A DNA stretch of 64,000 nt from Shinella kummerowiae (GCF_009827055.1 NZ_WUMK01000012.1:62001-126000); one strand, 5' to 3'. Counted from the stretch's first letter, positions 1 through 8,390 are shown. Notes: generated by a model from the sequence alone, not told the origin. Translations and numbers: made by a program.

Positions 1-210
1 GAGATCGTTGACGACCCGGCCGGCAATCGACACCTCGCCGCCGGAAATATCCTCCAGTCCCGCGATCATGCGCAGCAGCGTGGATTTCCCGCAGCCGGAG
101 GGGCCGAGGAAGACGACGAATTCGTGGTCCGCGATCTCCAGGTTGAAATCGCGGATGACGTTGACGGCCCCATAGGCCTTGTCCACCTTGGCACAGACGA
201 TGTTAGCCAT
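1..210 (-). CDS. Sugar/polyol ABC transporter ATP-binding protein (3' end cut by window edge)
   Basis: Reverse translation from the ATG at 208-210 gives [14 protein letters not shown], followed by the Walker A motif GPSGCGKST around residues 37-45 and then LRMIAGLED. This is the standard start of a MalK/UgpC-type ATPase that powers carbohydrate import at the inner membrane. Only the first 70 residues lie in the window, so signature and Walker B motifs are not visible. It is the last gene of the minus-strand polyol operon, three bases after the dehydrogenase stop/start junction. Assignment to the MalK-type family is firm; the substrate is inferred from neighbours. Confidence 0.9.
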   Translation of the reverse strand, partial: MANIVCAKVDKAYGAVNVIRDFNLEIADHEFVVFLGPSGCGKSTLLRMIAGLEDISGGEVSIAGRVVNDL

Positions 211-213
211 GGC

Positions 214-1257
214 TCAATCCTCTCCCTGGACGCGGATTTGCAATTTCACATCCGTCGGCCGCGCCTCCACTGCCCGGTCGAAGGCGGCGACGCTGTCGCG
301 GAAGGCATAGGTGCCGGTGATCAGCGGCTTGAGATCGACCTTGCCGGAGGCGATCAGTTCCAGCGCTCGGTCGAAGACATTGGCGTAGCGAAACACCGTC
401 TCGACGCGGACCTCCTTGGAGATGGCGCCCGGCACGTCGAATCGCACGGCATCGACCGGCAGGCCGACCAGCACGACGGCACCGCCCGGCCGAACGAGAT
501 CGAACAGCCCGTCGAAAGCCTTGGCGCTGCCGCTCGCCTCGAACACCACGTCCGCGCCCCAGTCCATCGTCGCCTTGCCTATGGCCTCGGCGAAGGTGGT
601 TTCCTTGAGGTTCACCGGTTCGATACCCGGATAGGCCGCGGCAATCGCCAGCTTCTCCGCGCTGAAATCGGAGATCAGCACGCGGCTACACCCGCCGGCC
701 AGCGCTGCCAGCGCTACCATGATGCCGATCGGGCCGGCACCGATGACGGCGGCAACATCGCCCGGCACGATGCGGGCGCGCGCCGCCGCCTGCATGCCGA
801 TGGCGAAGGGTTCGACCATGGCCCCCTCCGCAAAGGAGACGTTGTCCGGCAGGCGATAGGTGAAGGCAGCGGGATGCACCGCATAGGGCGCGAGGATGCC
901 ATGCACCGGCGGCGTCGCCCAGAAGCGCACGGCCGGATCGACATTGTACAGACCGAGTTTCGCGGCGCGGGAGGACAGGTCCGGGATGCCCGGTTCCATG
1001 CAGACCCGGTCGCCGACCGCCAGATGACGGACGTTTTCGCCAGCCGCAACGACGGTGCCCGCCGCCTCATGGCCGAGCACCATGGGTGCGCGCACCACAT
1101 AGGGACCGATCGCGCCATGGGTATAGTAGTGCACGTCGCTGCCGCAGACGCCGACCGTATGGATGGCGATCTTCACATCATCCGGGCCGACGGCCAGCGG
1201 AAGATCGATATCACGAAGGGCAAGCACACCCTTTTCTTCGAGAACCAAGGCTTGCAT
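214..1257 (-). CDS. Zinc-dependent medium-chain dehydrogenase, sorbitol/xylitol dehydrogenase-like
   Basis: The 347-residue protein is an NAD(P)-dependent polyol dehydrogenase oxidising a sugar alcohol to a ketose in the cytoplasm. The catalytic zinc ligands are visible in GVCGSDVHY (Cys38) and GHEAAG (His63, Glu64), with a further conserved Glu in EPFAIG near residue 146. The Rossmann motif is GAGPIG near residue 170. The four-cysteine structural zinc lobe is missing: the stretch after EPGIPD has no cysteines, as in animal sorbitol dehydrogenase. It sits between the permease and ATPase genes of the polyol importer, so it probably handles the imported substrate. Exact substrate is not determinable. 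Confidence 0.88.
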   Translation of the reverse strand: MQALVLEEKGVLALRDIDLPLAVGPDDVKIAIHTVGVCGSDVHYYTHGAIGPYVVRAPMVLGHEAAGTVVAAGENVRHLAVGDRVCMEPGIPDLSSRAAKLGLYNVDPAVRFWATPPVHGILAPYAVHPAAFTYRLPDNVSFAEGAMVEPFAIGMQAAARARIVPGDVAAVIGAGPIGIMVALAALAGGCSRVLISDFSAEKLAIAAAYPGIEPVNLKETTFAEAIGKATMDWGADVVFEASGSAKAFDGLFDLVRPGGAVVLVGLPVDAVRFDVPGAISKEVRVETVFRYANVFDRALELIASGKVDLKPLITGTYAFRDSVAAFDRAVEARPTDVKLQIRVQGED

Positions 1258-1275
1258 GGTTGGATTATCCTGTCG

Positions 1276-2088
1276 TCAATTGCTCTTGCGCCGGAAGGCA
1301 TTGTTAAGGAGGCCGCTCAGGATGCCGATGAGCAGGAGCGGCGGGATGGAAAGCAGCACCACCGAGGCATTGAGGATGCCCCAGGGCACGTCGCGACCGA
1401 GCTGGGTGAGTTCCGAGGCGACGATCGGCAGCGTCTTGGCATCTGAGGTCGTCAGCATCAGCGCGATCAGGAACTCGTTCCAGACCAGCACGAAGGCAAA
1501 GGCCACGGCACCGATCAACGAGCGTGAGGCGATCGGCAGCGCGATCAGCAGGAAGACCGCATAGGGGCCGTAACCATCGACGCGCGCCGCCTCTTCCACC
1601 TCCTTCGGCACCCGGGCAAAGGCGGGCACGCCGAGCCAGATGACGGTCGCGAGCGTCAGCAGCGTATAGGTGACGATCAGGGACAGCCGCGTGTCGTAGA
1701 AGCCGAGATCGAGCCAGATAACCATCAGCGGGATGGCGACCGCAACCGGCGGCAGGAAGCGCAGCGACAGCACGAAGAACTGGATGTCGGCCGACCAGCG
1801 GTTCGGATAGCGCGCGATGGCATAGGCCGCCGGCAGACCGAGCAGCGCGCCGATCAGCACCGAGCCTCCCGCACTCAAGAGCGAGTTGACGAGACCGGCC
1901 GCAACGCTCTCGCGCCCCAGCACATAGGCGAAATTGTCGAGCGTTGGCGTGAAGATGAAGAGCGGCGTCGGGGTGACGATATCCACCCGGTTCTTGAAGG
2001 CGTTGATCGCCGTCCAGACCATCGGAAAGACCGCTGAAAAGGCAGCAAGATAGAGAACGGCCTTGCCGAGGAAACGTGAGATGGTCAT
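1276..2088 (-). CDS. Carbohydrate ABC transporter permease (MalG/SmoG-like)
   Basis: This inner-membrane permease has 270 residues, starting MTISRFLGKAVLY, with six hydrophobic segments. The EAA loop that docks on the ATPase reads EEAARVDGYGPYAVFLLIALPIA near residues 160-180, a typical MalG signature. The ATG at 2086-2088 overlaps the stop of the upstream permease by four bases (ATGA), showing translational coupling. A longer open frame continues upstream but is only the other permease read out of frame. Substrate is inferred as a polyol from the dehydrogenase and the SmoE-like binding protein. Confidence 0.9.
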   Translation of the reverse strand: MTISRFLGKAVLYLAAFSAVFPMVWTAINAFKNRVDIVTPTPLFIFTPTLDNFAYVLGRESVAAGLVNSLLSAGGSVLIGALLGLPAAYAIARYPNRWSADIQFFVLSLRFLPPVAVAIPLMVIWLDLGFYDTRLSLIVTYTLLTLATVIWLGVPAFARVPKEVEEAARVDGYGPYAVFLLIALPIASRSLIGAVAFAFVLVWNEFLIALMLTTSDAKTLPIVASELTQLGRDVPWGILNASVVLLSIPPLLLIGILSGLLNNAFRRKSN

Positions 2089-2948
2089 GGCTTCACCCTC
2101 TTCCAGATCACCGTGAAGATGACGGTGGTCGCGACCATCATCAGCACCGCCATGCTCGAGGCGTAGGAGATGCGGCCGGATTCGATGAAACCCTGCGAGA
2201 AGGCGTACATGTCGAGCGTTTCCGTCGCGATGCCGGGGCCGCCGCGGGTCATGACATAGATGAGGTCGAAGGCGCGCAGCGATTCGATCATCTTGATGAA
2301 GGCGAGCGAGATGAGCGGGGCCTTCAGCATGGGGATGGCGATATAGGCGTAGATCTCGAAGCTGCGCGCATGGTCCAGCCGGGCAGCCTCGAAAGGTTGC
2401 GGCGGCAGGGTTTCCAGAAGCTTCAGCACGATGACGGCAAAGAACAGGCCCCACTGCCAGACATCGACCAGCGCCACCGTCATCAGCGCCGTCGCCGGGC
2501 TGGAGAGAAGATCGAGCGGCTGGCCGGTGATAGCCTTGTAGGGATAGGTGACGATGCCATAGAGCGGATGGAAGGCGAACTTCCATACGAAGGCCGCCGA
2601 CACGCGCGGCAGGATGACCGGCACCAGGAAGAGCAGCGTCATGACCGCCCGCATGCGGGACGAGGCGAACTCGAAAAGCAGGATGCCGAGCCCGATAGCG
2701 ACGACAAGCGTCAGCGTGACCGTAACGACCTCCCAGGTCAGCGACACGCCGACGGCATTGAGGAAGCGGCGATCGGAAAACAGATCGAGATAGTTCTGAA
2801 GTCCGACGAAGCTGCCATCCGGCCGGCTGAGTTCGCGGTTGCGGAAGGAAATATAGATGGCATAGGCCGTCGGCACGAAGGCGAGCACCGCGAGAATGGC
2901 AAGCGGCGGCGCCAGGAAGACGGCGGGCAGGCTGTTTCTGGTTTTCAT
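2085..2948 (-). CDS. Carbohydrate ABC transporter permease (MalF/SmoF-like)
   Basis: This 287-residue permease begins MKTRNSLPAVFLAPPLA and has six predicted membrane helices. The cytoplasmic EAA loop reads FEAARLDHARSFEIYAYIAIPML around residues 185-205. It pairs with the SmoG-like permease encoded next, with which it shares an ATGA overlap, and forms the transmembrane dimer of the importer. The gene lies 65 bases after the binding-protein gene, the usual gap for a more highly expressed binding protein. Family assignment is secure; substrate is inferred. Confidence 0.9.
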   Translation of the reverse strand: MKTRNSLPAVFLAPPLAILAVLAFVPTAYAIYISFRNRELSRPDGSFVGLQNYLDLFSDRRFLNAVGVSLTWEVVTVTLTLVVAIGLGILLFEFASSRMRAVMTLLFLVPVILPRVSAAFVWKFAFHPLYGIVTYPYKAITGQPLDLLSSPATALMTVALVDVWQWGLFFAVIVLKLLETLPPQPFEAARLDHARSFEIYAYIAIPMLKAPLISLAFIKMIESLRAFDLIYVMTRGGPGIATETLDMYAFSQGFIESGRISYASSMAVLMMVATTVIFTVIWKRVKP

Positions 2949-3013
2949 GGATCATCCCTCAGGATTGCGCGGCCGCCGTCTCGGGAGGCGAAAGCGGCCG
3001 CGCGGCTCAAAGG

Positions 3014-4291
3014 CTACTGGCTGCGGGCAACGAGGTCCTTGGCGAAGCCTTCGAGTTCGTTCAGGCCATCCTTGATGTCCGTGCGCGAACCGGCGATCAG
3101 TTCTTCCAGGATGATGCCCCAGCGATCGCCGAGATCCGGCCACAGCGGGCTCTGCCAGAAGTTGACGGCGGTGACCTTGCCGGTATCGGCCAGCGCCTGG
3201 CCGAGATCCGGGCCATAGAGCTTGGCGAAGGTCTCGCTCGTCATGATGCTGGTGCGGTTCAGTTCGCTGAACTGGTTGGCTTCAAGACGCCGCTGCTCAT
3301 TTTCCTTCGAGGTCGCCCAGGCGATGAACAGGCCGGCGCACGCCTTCGACGCATCGTCCGCATTTGCCTTGGTGCCGATGGCAAGCCCGTGGCCGTAACC
3401 ACCGCCGGTCAGCGGTGTCGGCGGCGGCAGGTAACCAACCTTGCCGGCGACCTGCGAGGACTTCGGATCGATCGCCATGCCGACGAGCGGCGTGGATTCG
3501 ATCAGGATCGCGACCTGACCGGAGGTGAAGGCGCCGGTGGATTCGTCCCAGCCGCCGGTCTTCGTGCCCGGTGCGGAATATTGGAAGAGGTCGAGATAGG
3601 TTTCCGTCGCCTTGACCGCGGCCTCGCTGTTGAACTTCGGCGTGCTGCCGTCGAACCACTCGCCACCGAAACCCTTGAAGTAAGGCATCCAGCGCCAGAC
3701 ATTGGCGCCCGAACCACGCTGGCCGCGCAGGGCGATACCGTAGATGCCCTTGTCCGGCTGGTGCAGCGCCTTGACCGCGACCTTCAGCTCGTCGAGCGTC
3801 GTCGGCGGCTTGATGCCGGCAGCCTCGAGCAGGTCCTTGCGGTAGACCATCAGGTCGCCGCCGCCGGTAATCGGTGCAAACCAGACCTTTCCGTCATAGG
3901 TCGCAACCTTCTGCCGGCCGGGATCGAAATCGGCATAGTCGTATTCGCTCGGATAATAGTCCGTCAGCGGCACGACCCAGCCGGACGACGCGAAGAGCGC
4001 GATGTTCGCCTCGTCAACATAGTACACATTGTACTTGCCGATGGTGGATGCATCCGCCTTGGTCTTGGCGCGGCGGTCATTCTCGTTGAGATAGTCGATC
4101 TCGAAGGACGCGCCACCGCTGAGCTTGGCAAATTCATCCTTGTAGTCTTCCAGAAGCGTCAGCCCGTCGCGCGGCTGGGCAAGAACGCGGATCGTGCCGG
4201 AGCACTCCGCCGCCAGCGCAATCGACGAGACCGAGCTGGCAAGAAGGCATGCGTAGGCGATGCTCGAAACGAGCGTCTTCACGGTTTTCAT
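3014..4291 (-). CDS. Polyol/sugar ABC transporter substrate-binding protein
   Basis: The 425-residue protein starts with a signal peptide (MKTVKTLVSSIAYACLLASS, cleavage after ALAA near residue 28) and is an extracellular solute-binding protein of family 1, resembling SmoE of rhizobial sorbitol/mannitol uptake. It captures the substrate in the periplasm and delivers it to the two permeases. Visible family features include the GTIRVLAQPRDGL start of the mature domain and the GYGHGLAIGT stretch near residue 300. The start is supported by a strong GGGGAGG ribosome site on the minus strand. It is the first structural gene of the operon. Confidence 0.88.
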   Translation of the reverse strand: MKTVKTLVSSIAYACLLASSVSSIALAAECSGTIRVLAQPRDGLTLLEDYKDEFAKLSGGASFEIDYLNENDRRAKTKADASTIGKYNVYYVDEANIALFASSGWVVPLTDYYPSEYDYADFDPGRQKVATYDGKVWFAPITGGGDLMVYRKDLLEAAGIKPPTTLDELKVAVKALHQPDKGIYGIALRGQRGSGANVWRWMPYFKGFGGEWFDGSTPKFNSEAAVKATETYLDLFQYSAPGTKTGGWDESTGAFTSGQVAILIESTPLVGMAIDPKSSQVAGKVGYLPPPTPLTGGGYGHGLAIGTKANADDASKACAGLFIAWATSKENEQRRLEANQFSELNRTSIMTSETFAKLYGPDLGQALADTGKVTAVNFWQSPLWPDLGDRWGIILEELIAGSRTDIKDGLNELEGFAKDLVARSQ

Positions 4292-4494
4292 GGAACTGAA
4301 CCTCCCCTAAGGATCCGGTGGTTGGCGCGGCGCAACCTCCTCGCGCCGACGTCAATCTGACAGCGAATATCTTCGCTAATGCTGATACTAGCGGAGGAAT
4401 TGGCGCGAGCTAGCGCGCGTCATGCGGCGATTCTATACTTTAATGCGAATTGTTATGCTGCACTGCGAAAAAACCCTGCCGCATGCGCAAGGTT
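4292..4494 (-). promoter_or_regulatory. Upstream region of the polyol operon with a palindrome
   Basis: This 203-base gap between the AraC gene and the binding-protein gene holds no credible coding frame. It contains a 16-base palindrome, AGCGAA-TATC-TTCGCT, at 4362-4377, and a GGGGAGG ribosome site just before the downstream start. It is the likely place for AraC control of transport gene expression. The palindrome is seen directly; its role is inference. Confidence 0.45.
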
Positions 4495-5484
4495 TCATCG
4501 GATTGCGACGACATCGTCACGCAGCGACCGGCGATGCGGCGCCAGCCGCCGATAGGCGGACGGGGTCATGCGGTGCTGCCGCAGGAAGGTGCGGTTGAAG
4601 TTGGAAATGTTCATATAGCCGACCTCGAAACAGATGTCGGTAATGGGCATTTCGCTTTCGGCCAGCAGCTTGCAGGCCTGCCAGATGCGCAGCTTGTTGA
4701 CGTGGTCGGTAAAGGTATTGCCGGTGTTCTTCTTGAAGAAGCGGGAAAAGGCGCTCTCGCTCATACCGGCCAGATCCGCCACGTCGGAAAGCCGGATATC
4801 CGTCGCGAAGTTGCGATAGATGAATACCAGCGCCCGCTGCAAAACATCCAGCGTTTCCGCATCGAGCTTCGGCGAATATTCCGGTGAAGAGAGGATCTCG
4901 AATTCGGAGGAACCGCCGAGCAGGTCGAGCAGTTGTAGGAACAGCGCAAGCCGCGCCATTCCCCGCGTCTCGCCCATGCGCTCGACCAGATCGACGCCCC
5001 TAGCGAGCGTCTCGCCGTGAAAGACGAGCCCCCGCTGGGCGCGCGCAAAAAACGTCTCGAGCTGGGCGAATTCCGGCAGAAGCCGTGTCGCCTCGCGGAT
5101 CCGGTCGGGGTGAAACTGGACGACGATGTCCCGCCCCTCGATGATCTCGCCAGGCGCCGTCATCGTCACCCAGTCATGCGGCAGATCGCTGCCGATGACG
5201 GTGAGGTAGTTCGCGGAAAAAGCGCCGATATAGTCGCCGACGAAGGCGACACCTCCCCCCTTGCGGATCAGATGGATCTCGAACTCGGGGTGGAAGTTCC
5301 AGACATTGCGCTCCCAGGGATAATCATCGAGCCGCCAGAGGAAACTCTCGTCCGCCCCGGTGATGATGTGCTCGAAGGTCGGCGGGCTCGACGCCAGCGG
5401 CGACGGCCTTGCCTCCGGCTCGTCATCACGGTCGCGTTTTCCACCCAGGATCTGCAAGGCCTGCTCCGCACTATCGGGCGCCAT
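4495..5484 (-). CDS. AraC family transcriptional regulator
   Basis: This 329-residue protein has an N-terminal cupin-like sensing domain and a C-terminal double helix-turn-helix from about residue 215. The AraC pattern is clear: LSDVADLAGMSESAFSR for the first helix-turn-helix and ITDICFEVGYMNISNFNR for the second, ending in PSAYRR. It probably activates the adjacent polyol operon when the sugar alcohol is present. The ATG at 5484 is only seven bases from the left attachment core; a TTG at 5457 is an alternative start. In the uninterrupted chromosome the gene would follow tRNA-Arg directly, so its original promoter has been displaced by the element. Confidence 0.88.
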   Translation of the reverse strand: MAPDSAEQALQILGGKRDRDDEPEARPSPLASSPPTFEHIITGADESFLWRLDDYPWERNVWNFHPEFEIHLIRKGGGVAFVGDYIGAFSANYLTVIGSDLPHDWVTMTAPGEIIEGRDIVVQFHPDRIREATRLLPEFAQLETFFARAQRGLVFHGETLARGVDLVERMGETRGMARLALFLQLLDLLGGSSEFEILSSPEYSPKLDAETLDVLQRALVFIYRNFATDIRLSDVADLAGMSESAFSRFFKKNTGNTFTDHVNKLRIWQACKLLAESEMPITDICFEVGYMNISNFNRTFLRQHRMTPSAYRRLAPHRRSLRDDVVAIR

Positions 5485-5491
5485 GTCTCTA

Positions 5492-5536
5492 TGGTGATCC
5501 CGCCGCGATTCGAACGCGGGACCCCCAGATTAGGAA
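5492..5536. repeat. attL core: displaced 3' fragment of tRNA-Arg(CCU)
   Basis: These 45 bases are identical to 24162-24206 and cover the tRNA 3' end, from CCA through the T-arm to the middle of the anticodon arm. Sequence identity stops abruptly at 5537 and at 5491. The fragment lacks the 5' half and acceptor pairing, so it is not a tRNA gene. It is the original chromosomal 3' end, left behind by insertion. Confidence 0.93.
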
Positions 5537-5574
5537 ACCGCTCCAAGGCCCGGATTTCCAGTAGGTTGCGTGCG

Positions 5575-5595
5575 CCATGTCGCAACCATGTTGCA
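5575..5595 (+). promoter_or_regulatory. Candidate integrase arm-type sites, left pair
   Basis: Two direct copies of CCATGTYGCA stand at 5575-5584 and 5586-5595, one helical turn apart, between the left core and the integrase stop codon. The same decamer recurs as two pairs inside the right end at 24033-24054 and 24105-24123. Symmetric placement near both cores is what arm-type binding sites of a lambda-class integrase look like. Binding itself is inferred. Confidence 0.6.
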
Positions 5596-5596
5596 C

Positions 5597-6832
5597 TCAC
5601 GCCATGAAAGCGCGCTCGGCGGCCGCCATTTCATCAGCATCATCATCCTTCGGGAAGAGGTGAGAATAGCGGTCCATCGTGAGCGCAATGGTCGAGTGGC
5701 CCATCCTCTCCTGAACGATCTTGGGAGGCAAGCCCAGGCCGCCATCCTCTTTCCGATTGATGCACCACGAGGCATAGAAGTGCCGCAGCGCGTGCATGCC
5801 GCTATAGCGCGGCGCCAGCACTGGCTGACCCTTCTTGTCTATCTCTCCGGTTTCGACCGTGACGCCGGCGGCGATCCATGTCGGATGCAGGCCGCGGCGG
5901 AGGATGTTGTTCAATTGCTCGACTTTGCCAAGGCCGTTCGGAAAGACGAGATCGAGCACCTCGATTTTCTCGCCATCCTCGTTCACCTTGTTCGTAAGCC
6001 GCTTAGGGCATGCCAGCTTCCACTCACGAAGCGCGTTCAAGACCATCGGCGGCGCTGGCACGGCTCGTTCACCCGAGAGGGATTTGGGGCGGCCGATGTC
6101 GTTGAACCGATCGGCGCGCTGGTGCACTCGAATGAGCCCCTTCTGAAGGTCAACATCCTTCCACCGCAAGCCCCGCAGCTCGGAGGCACGTAGGCCACAG
6201 AAGACCGCTGTCAACAGCAACGGACGCCACCGGCCCGAGAGGGCACCAAGGAGGGCTTTAACCTCCTCCCGCGTTGGTATGTCTACGCCGACCTTCAATC
6301 GCCCCTTCAGGCGCTGCTCCTGCCTTTTCTCGCCAGAACCGCGCCGGCCCTTCATGTCACGCACGACGTTCCGAGCGACTAGGCCGCGCTCCTGCGCGTC
6401 TGCAATCAACGTGCCGAGACTGACCAGCACCTTTTTGGTCATGGCTGAGGAACGATCGGCGGTGCGAAGAGCGTCCTCAAATGCTCGCACCTTCGCAATG
6501 GTCAGCGCCGGCAGCTTCATAGCGCCAATGTGCGGATTGATGTGCAGGCGAACGTGACGCTCGTAGTCCTCGACCGTTGCACGCTCCAATCCGGCAGCGC
6601 GAGCACTCGCAAGCCATAGCTTGCCGGCTGCCTCGATCGTCACACTGGCGCTGTCCGCGACGTGCACCCCCTCGCGCACCTCGACGCTTGCTGTGGCAGA
6701 GAAAGAATCCGCCTCCTTCTTCAGCCGGAACGTCTTCAGGTGACGCTTGCCGGCACCGTCGAAGTAATCGACCACCCAGGCGGATTTCTCTTCGCCCTTG
6801 GGGGTTGTCCAAGTGCGCTTCCGGACTGACAT
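5597..6832 (-). CDS. int: Tyrosine-type site-specific integrase
   Basis: This 411-residue phage integrase catalyses integration into and excision from the tRNA-Arg gene. The catalytic residues are readable: Arg215 in GLRASEL, Lys near 250, His347 and Arg350 in HALRHF, His379 in GHS and Tyr389 in DRYSHLF. The N-terminal part includes an arm-binding domain (residues 1-60) and a SAM-like core-binding domain (about 65-160). It lies directly next to attL and its start abuts the stop of the Arc-like repressor gene, so both are probably cotranscribed. All catalytic residues are present, so it may still be active. Confidence 0.95.
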   Translation of the reverse strand: MSVRKRTWTTPKGEEKSAWVVDYFDGAGKRHLKTFRLKKEADSFSATASVEVREGVHVADSASVTIEAAGKLWLASARAAGLERATVEDYERHVRLHINPHIGAMKLPALTIAKVRAFEDALRTADRSSAMTKKVLVSLGTLIADAQERGLVARNVVRDMKGRRGSGEKRQEQRLKGRLKVGVDIPTREEVKALLGALSGRWRPLLLTAVFCGLRASELRGLRWKDVDLQKGLIRVHQRADRFNDIGRPKSLSGERAVPAPPMVLNALREWKLACPKRLTNKVNEDGEKIEVLDLVFPNGLGKVEQLNNILRRGLHPTWIAAGVTVETGEIDKKGQPVLAPRYSGMHALRHFYASWCINRKEDGGLGLPPKIVQERMGHSTIALTMDRYSHLFPKDDDADEMAAAERAFMA

Positions 6833-7150
6833 CTAATGGTCCTTCTTTTTCGGCTGACGAGGCCTTCCCTTTATCTTCTCGGCGTTCTCCTCGATGAACT
6901 CCTCGGTGAAACTCTCGGATGCCTCGGCTAGGCGAGCCGCTCGAATACGATCTAGTCGCTGCTGTATCTCATCAATCTCATCAAGGAACTTCAACTCCTC
7001 CCGATACTTGGCCGGATCCGGAAATGCAGTCTCAAGCGCGGCGACAATCTCCGCGTTGACTGAACGTCCGTTTGCCTGCGCGGCAGCAGTTACTCTCGCC
7101 TTCAGCGCTTCGGTGAGTCTCAATTTCAGTTGCGGATCTTCGCGCCCCAT
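6833..7150 (-). CDS. Arc-family ribbon-helix-helix DNA-binding protein, putative prophage repressor
   Basis: The 105-residue protein opens with an Arc-like ribbon-helix-helix domain: LKLRLTEALKARVTAAAQANGRSVNAEIV at residues 8-36, the beta strand preceding two helices and the SVNAEI turn. The C-terminal half is charged and likely helical, ending in a basic tail. It faces the early operon across a gap holding three palindromic sites, and its stop is immediately followed by the integrase start. It most likely represses the early genes and its own operon. Family recognition is good; target assignment is inferred from position. Confidence 0.8.
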   Translation of the reverse strand: MGREDPQLKLRLTEALKARVTAAAQANGRSVNAEIVAALETAFPDPAKYREELKFLDEIDEIQQRLDRIRAARLAEASESFTEEFIEENAEKIKGRPRQPKKKDH

Positions 7151-7179
7151 AACGGCCCCTCACTTTTCCTCTGTTATGG

Positions 7180-7232
7180 ACCACCGTGGTCTTGACTTCA
7201 AGTGACCACCGTGGTCCAGTAACCACCGTGGT
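7180..7232. promoter_or_regulatory. Triple palindromic operator ACCACCGTGGT
   Basis: Three exact copies of ACCACCGTGGT lie at 7180-7190, 7205-7215 and 7222-7232 between the divergent Arc-like gene and the first early gene. The third is embedded in a 17-base perfect palindrome GTAACCACCGTGGTTAC; the other two extend to GACCACCGTGGTC. Centre spacings are 25 and 17 bases. The layout matches a multi-operator switch bound by an Arc-like repressor. Confidence 0.75.
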
Positions 7233-7259
7233 TACCCTCTATTCGTAAAGGAACAGTAA

Positions 7260-7451
7260 ATGGAAAACCAAAATAGTGCCTCGCTCGATCTGGTTTGGGG
7301 CGGGGAAGGAATAGCAAAGGTGATCGGCAGGACGCCGCGTGTGACTTTCCAGCTTCTAGAGAGCGGCGAGATTCCTGCCAAGAAGGTAAAGGGCCGATGG
7401 GTCGCCAGCCGCGCCAAGCTCATCGCGTTCTTCATGGAGGACGCAGCATGA
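7260..7451 (+). CDS. Small winged helix-turn-helix protein (excisionase/Cox-like)
   Basis: This 63-residue protein has a MerR/Xis-like fold signature: a helix-turn-helix (GGEGIAKVIGRTPRVTFQLL) followed by the wing IPAKKVKGRWVASRAKL. It is the first gene right of the operator region, preceded by AAAGGAACAG. As the first early gene opposite integrase, it may act as recombination directionality factor or early regulator. The stop overlaps the next start as ATGA. The DNA-binding fold is well supported; the exact role is inferred. Confidence 0.65.
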   Translation: MENQNSASLDLVWGGEGIAKVIGRTPRVTFQLLESGEIPAKKVKGRWVASRAKLIAFFMEDAA

Positions 7452-7909
7452 CCCCTGAACGCGCCGCCAAGAACGAAATTGACCCGGCAACCGCGCCAAC
7501 GGTTCCGGGCCATGGTCCAAGCTCGATCCCCAGGAAGGATGCGAAAATGAACGAGGTAACGAATACCACGGCCGGAGCCCGAGAGGCAATGCCTTCTCGT
7601 TTCGACGGCATGACACTTCAGGACATGCGAAACCTCTTTGACGGCGTCCAGGCAGCGCACCACGTTCTGTTGACCAATGAATGGAACGCGAACGGCTCAT
7701 CGCTGACTGGCTCTTATCTGTGGTTCAAGGTCGAGGCGGAGCGCCTCAACAACCTCATGCAAGAAATCGCTAGTGCTGCCCTCGATCGCCAGACGTACGA
7801 CGACGAAGACGACGCTTGGGAGCGAGAGCAAATCCTCATCCGAGCCAAACCATTTCGCATGGGGCATCGACGCTATCGGACCCTGACCCAGGTGGAGCTT
7901 CTGGCATGA
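7448..7909 (+). CDS. Hypothetical early protein
   Basis: This frame has 153 residues if started at the ATG that overlaps the previous stop by four bases. A start at 7547, with AGGAAGG upstream, would give 120 residues beginning MNEVTN. The C-terminal 90 residues look globular and mixed alpha, with LTNEWNANGSSLTGSYLWFKVEAERL and an acidic DDEDDAWERE patch. I do not recognise the family. It is part of a chain of four-base overlaps, so it is expressed with its neighbours. Confidence 0.6.
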   Translation: MTPERAAKNEIDPATAPTVPGHGPSSIPRKDAKMNEVTNTTAGAREAMPSRFDGMTLQDMRNLFDGVQAAHHVLLTNEWNANGSSLTGSYLWFKVEAERLNNLMQEIASAALDRQTYDDEDDAWEREQILIRAKPFRMGHRRYRTLTQVELLA

Positions 7910-8205
7910 CCTCACCCCTCACGCTCAAGGCGATCGACGTCATCAACCAGCTGGACGGAGCCGAAGCGCTGAACGACGCGGTGTTCATGGCCGCGCATGC
8001 AATCAACGATCCGACCCACCAGGCAGCCATCCTCGGCGTCTGCGACGAGGTATCGCGAAAGCTCGTTGCAGCAATGAAATGCGCGAAGGAGCTACGCGCC
8101 ATGCTGGGCGAACCGCTTTGCCCGACTCTCGCCATAGCGGATGAGATCAACGACCTGCAGAATCGCTTTGACGCCCTCAAGGCGAAGCTGGAGGCCAAAC
8201 CTTGA
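7906..8205 (+). CDS. Hypothetical early protein, helical
   Basis: The 99-residue product starts MTSPLTLKAIDVINQLDGAE. The ATG overlaps the preceding stop (ATGA). It is largely alpha-helical by composition, with a C-terminal segment EINDLQNRFDALKAKLEAK that could form a coiled coil. No catalytic motif is visible and I do not recognise a family. It may be a small DNA-binding or anti-host early protein, but this cannot be told from sequence. Confidence 0.6.
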   Translation: MTSPLTLKAIDVINQLDGAEALNDAVFMAAHAINDPTHQAAILGVCDEVSRKLVAAMKCAKELRAMLGEPLCPTLAIADEINDLQNRFDALKAKLEAKP

Positions 8206-8390
8206 CCCCTCCAGAGCACTCTCACTCCGCCGCGGTCGAACAGGCCGCCCACTGGCTCGCTGATCTCGGCGAGCCTCCCCACCCTGTTGTGCCGGCACTG
8301 AAAGAGCGGTTCGGTCTCTCCGCCGTCGAGGCGTGCGAGGCCATAGCGTGGGCCGACCGTATGCGCGCTTATCGAAAGGCTCATGGATGA
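8202..8390 (+). CDS. Small hypothetical early protein
   Basis: The 62-residue frame uses a TTG start in a TTGA overlap with the preceding stop, and its own stop overlaps the next ATG. It has the pattern HPVVPALKERFGLSAVEACEAI, a short helix-turn-helix-like arrangement commonly seen in rhizobial prophage early regions. No function can be assigned. Its placement in a continuous chain of coupled genes supports it as real. Confidence 0.55.
   Translation: MTPPEHSHSAAVEQAAHWLADLGEPPHPVVPALKERFGLSAVEACEAIAWADRMRAYRKAHG

Noticed and set aside
1276-2955. A single 559-residue fused permease
   Set aside because: The N-terminal part is the upstream permease read out of frame; the true start is the ATG at 2086-2088 in ATGA overlap. 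The upstream frame has no membrane pattern.
5492-5536. Second tRNA-Arg gene at the left junction
   Set aside because: Only the 3' 45 bases are present; there is no 5' half, D arm or acceptor partner. It is the attL remnant.
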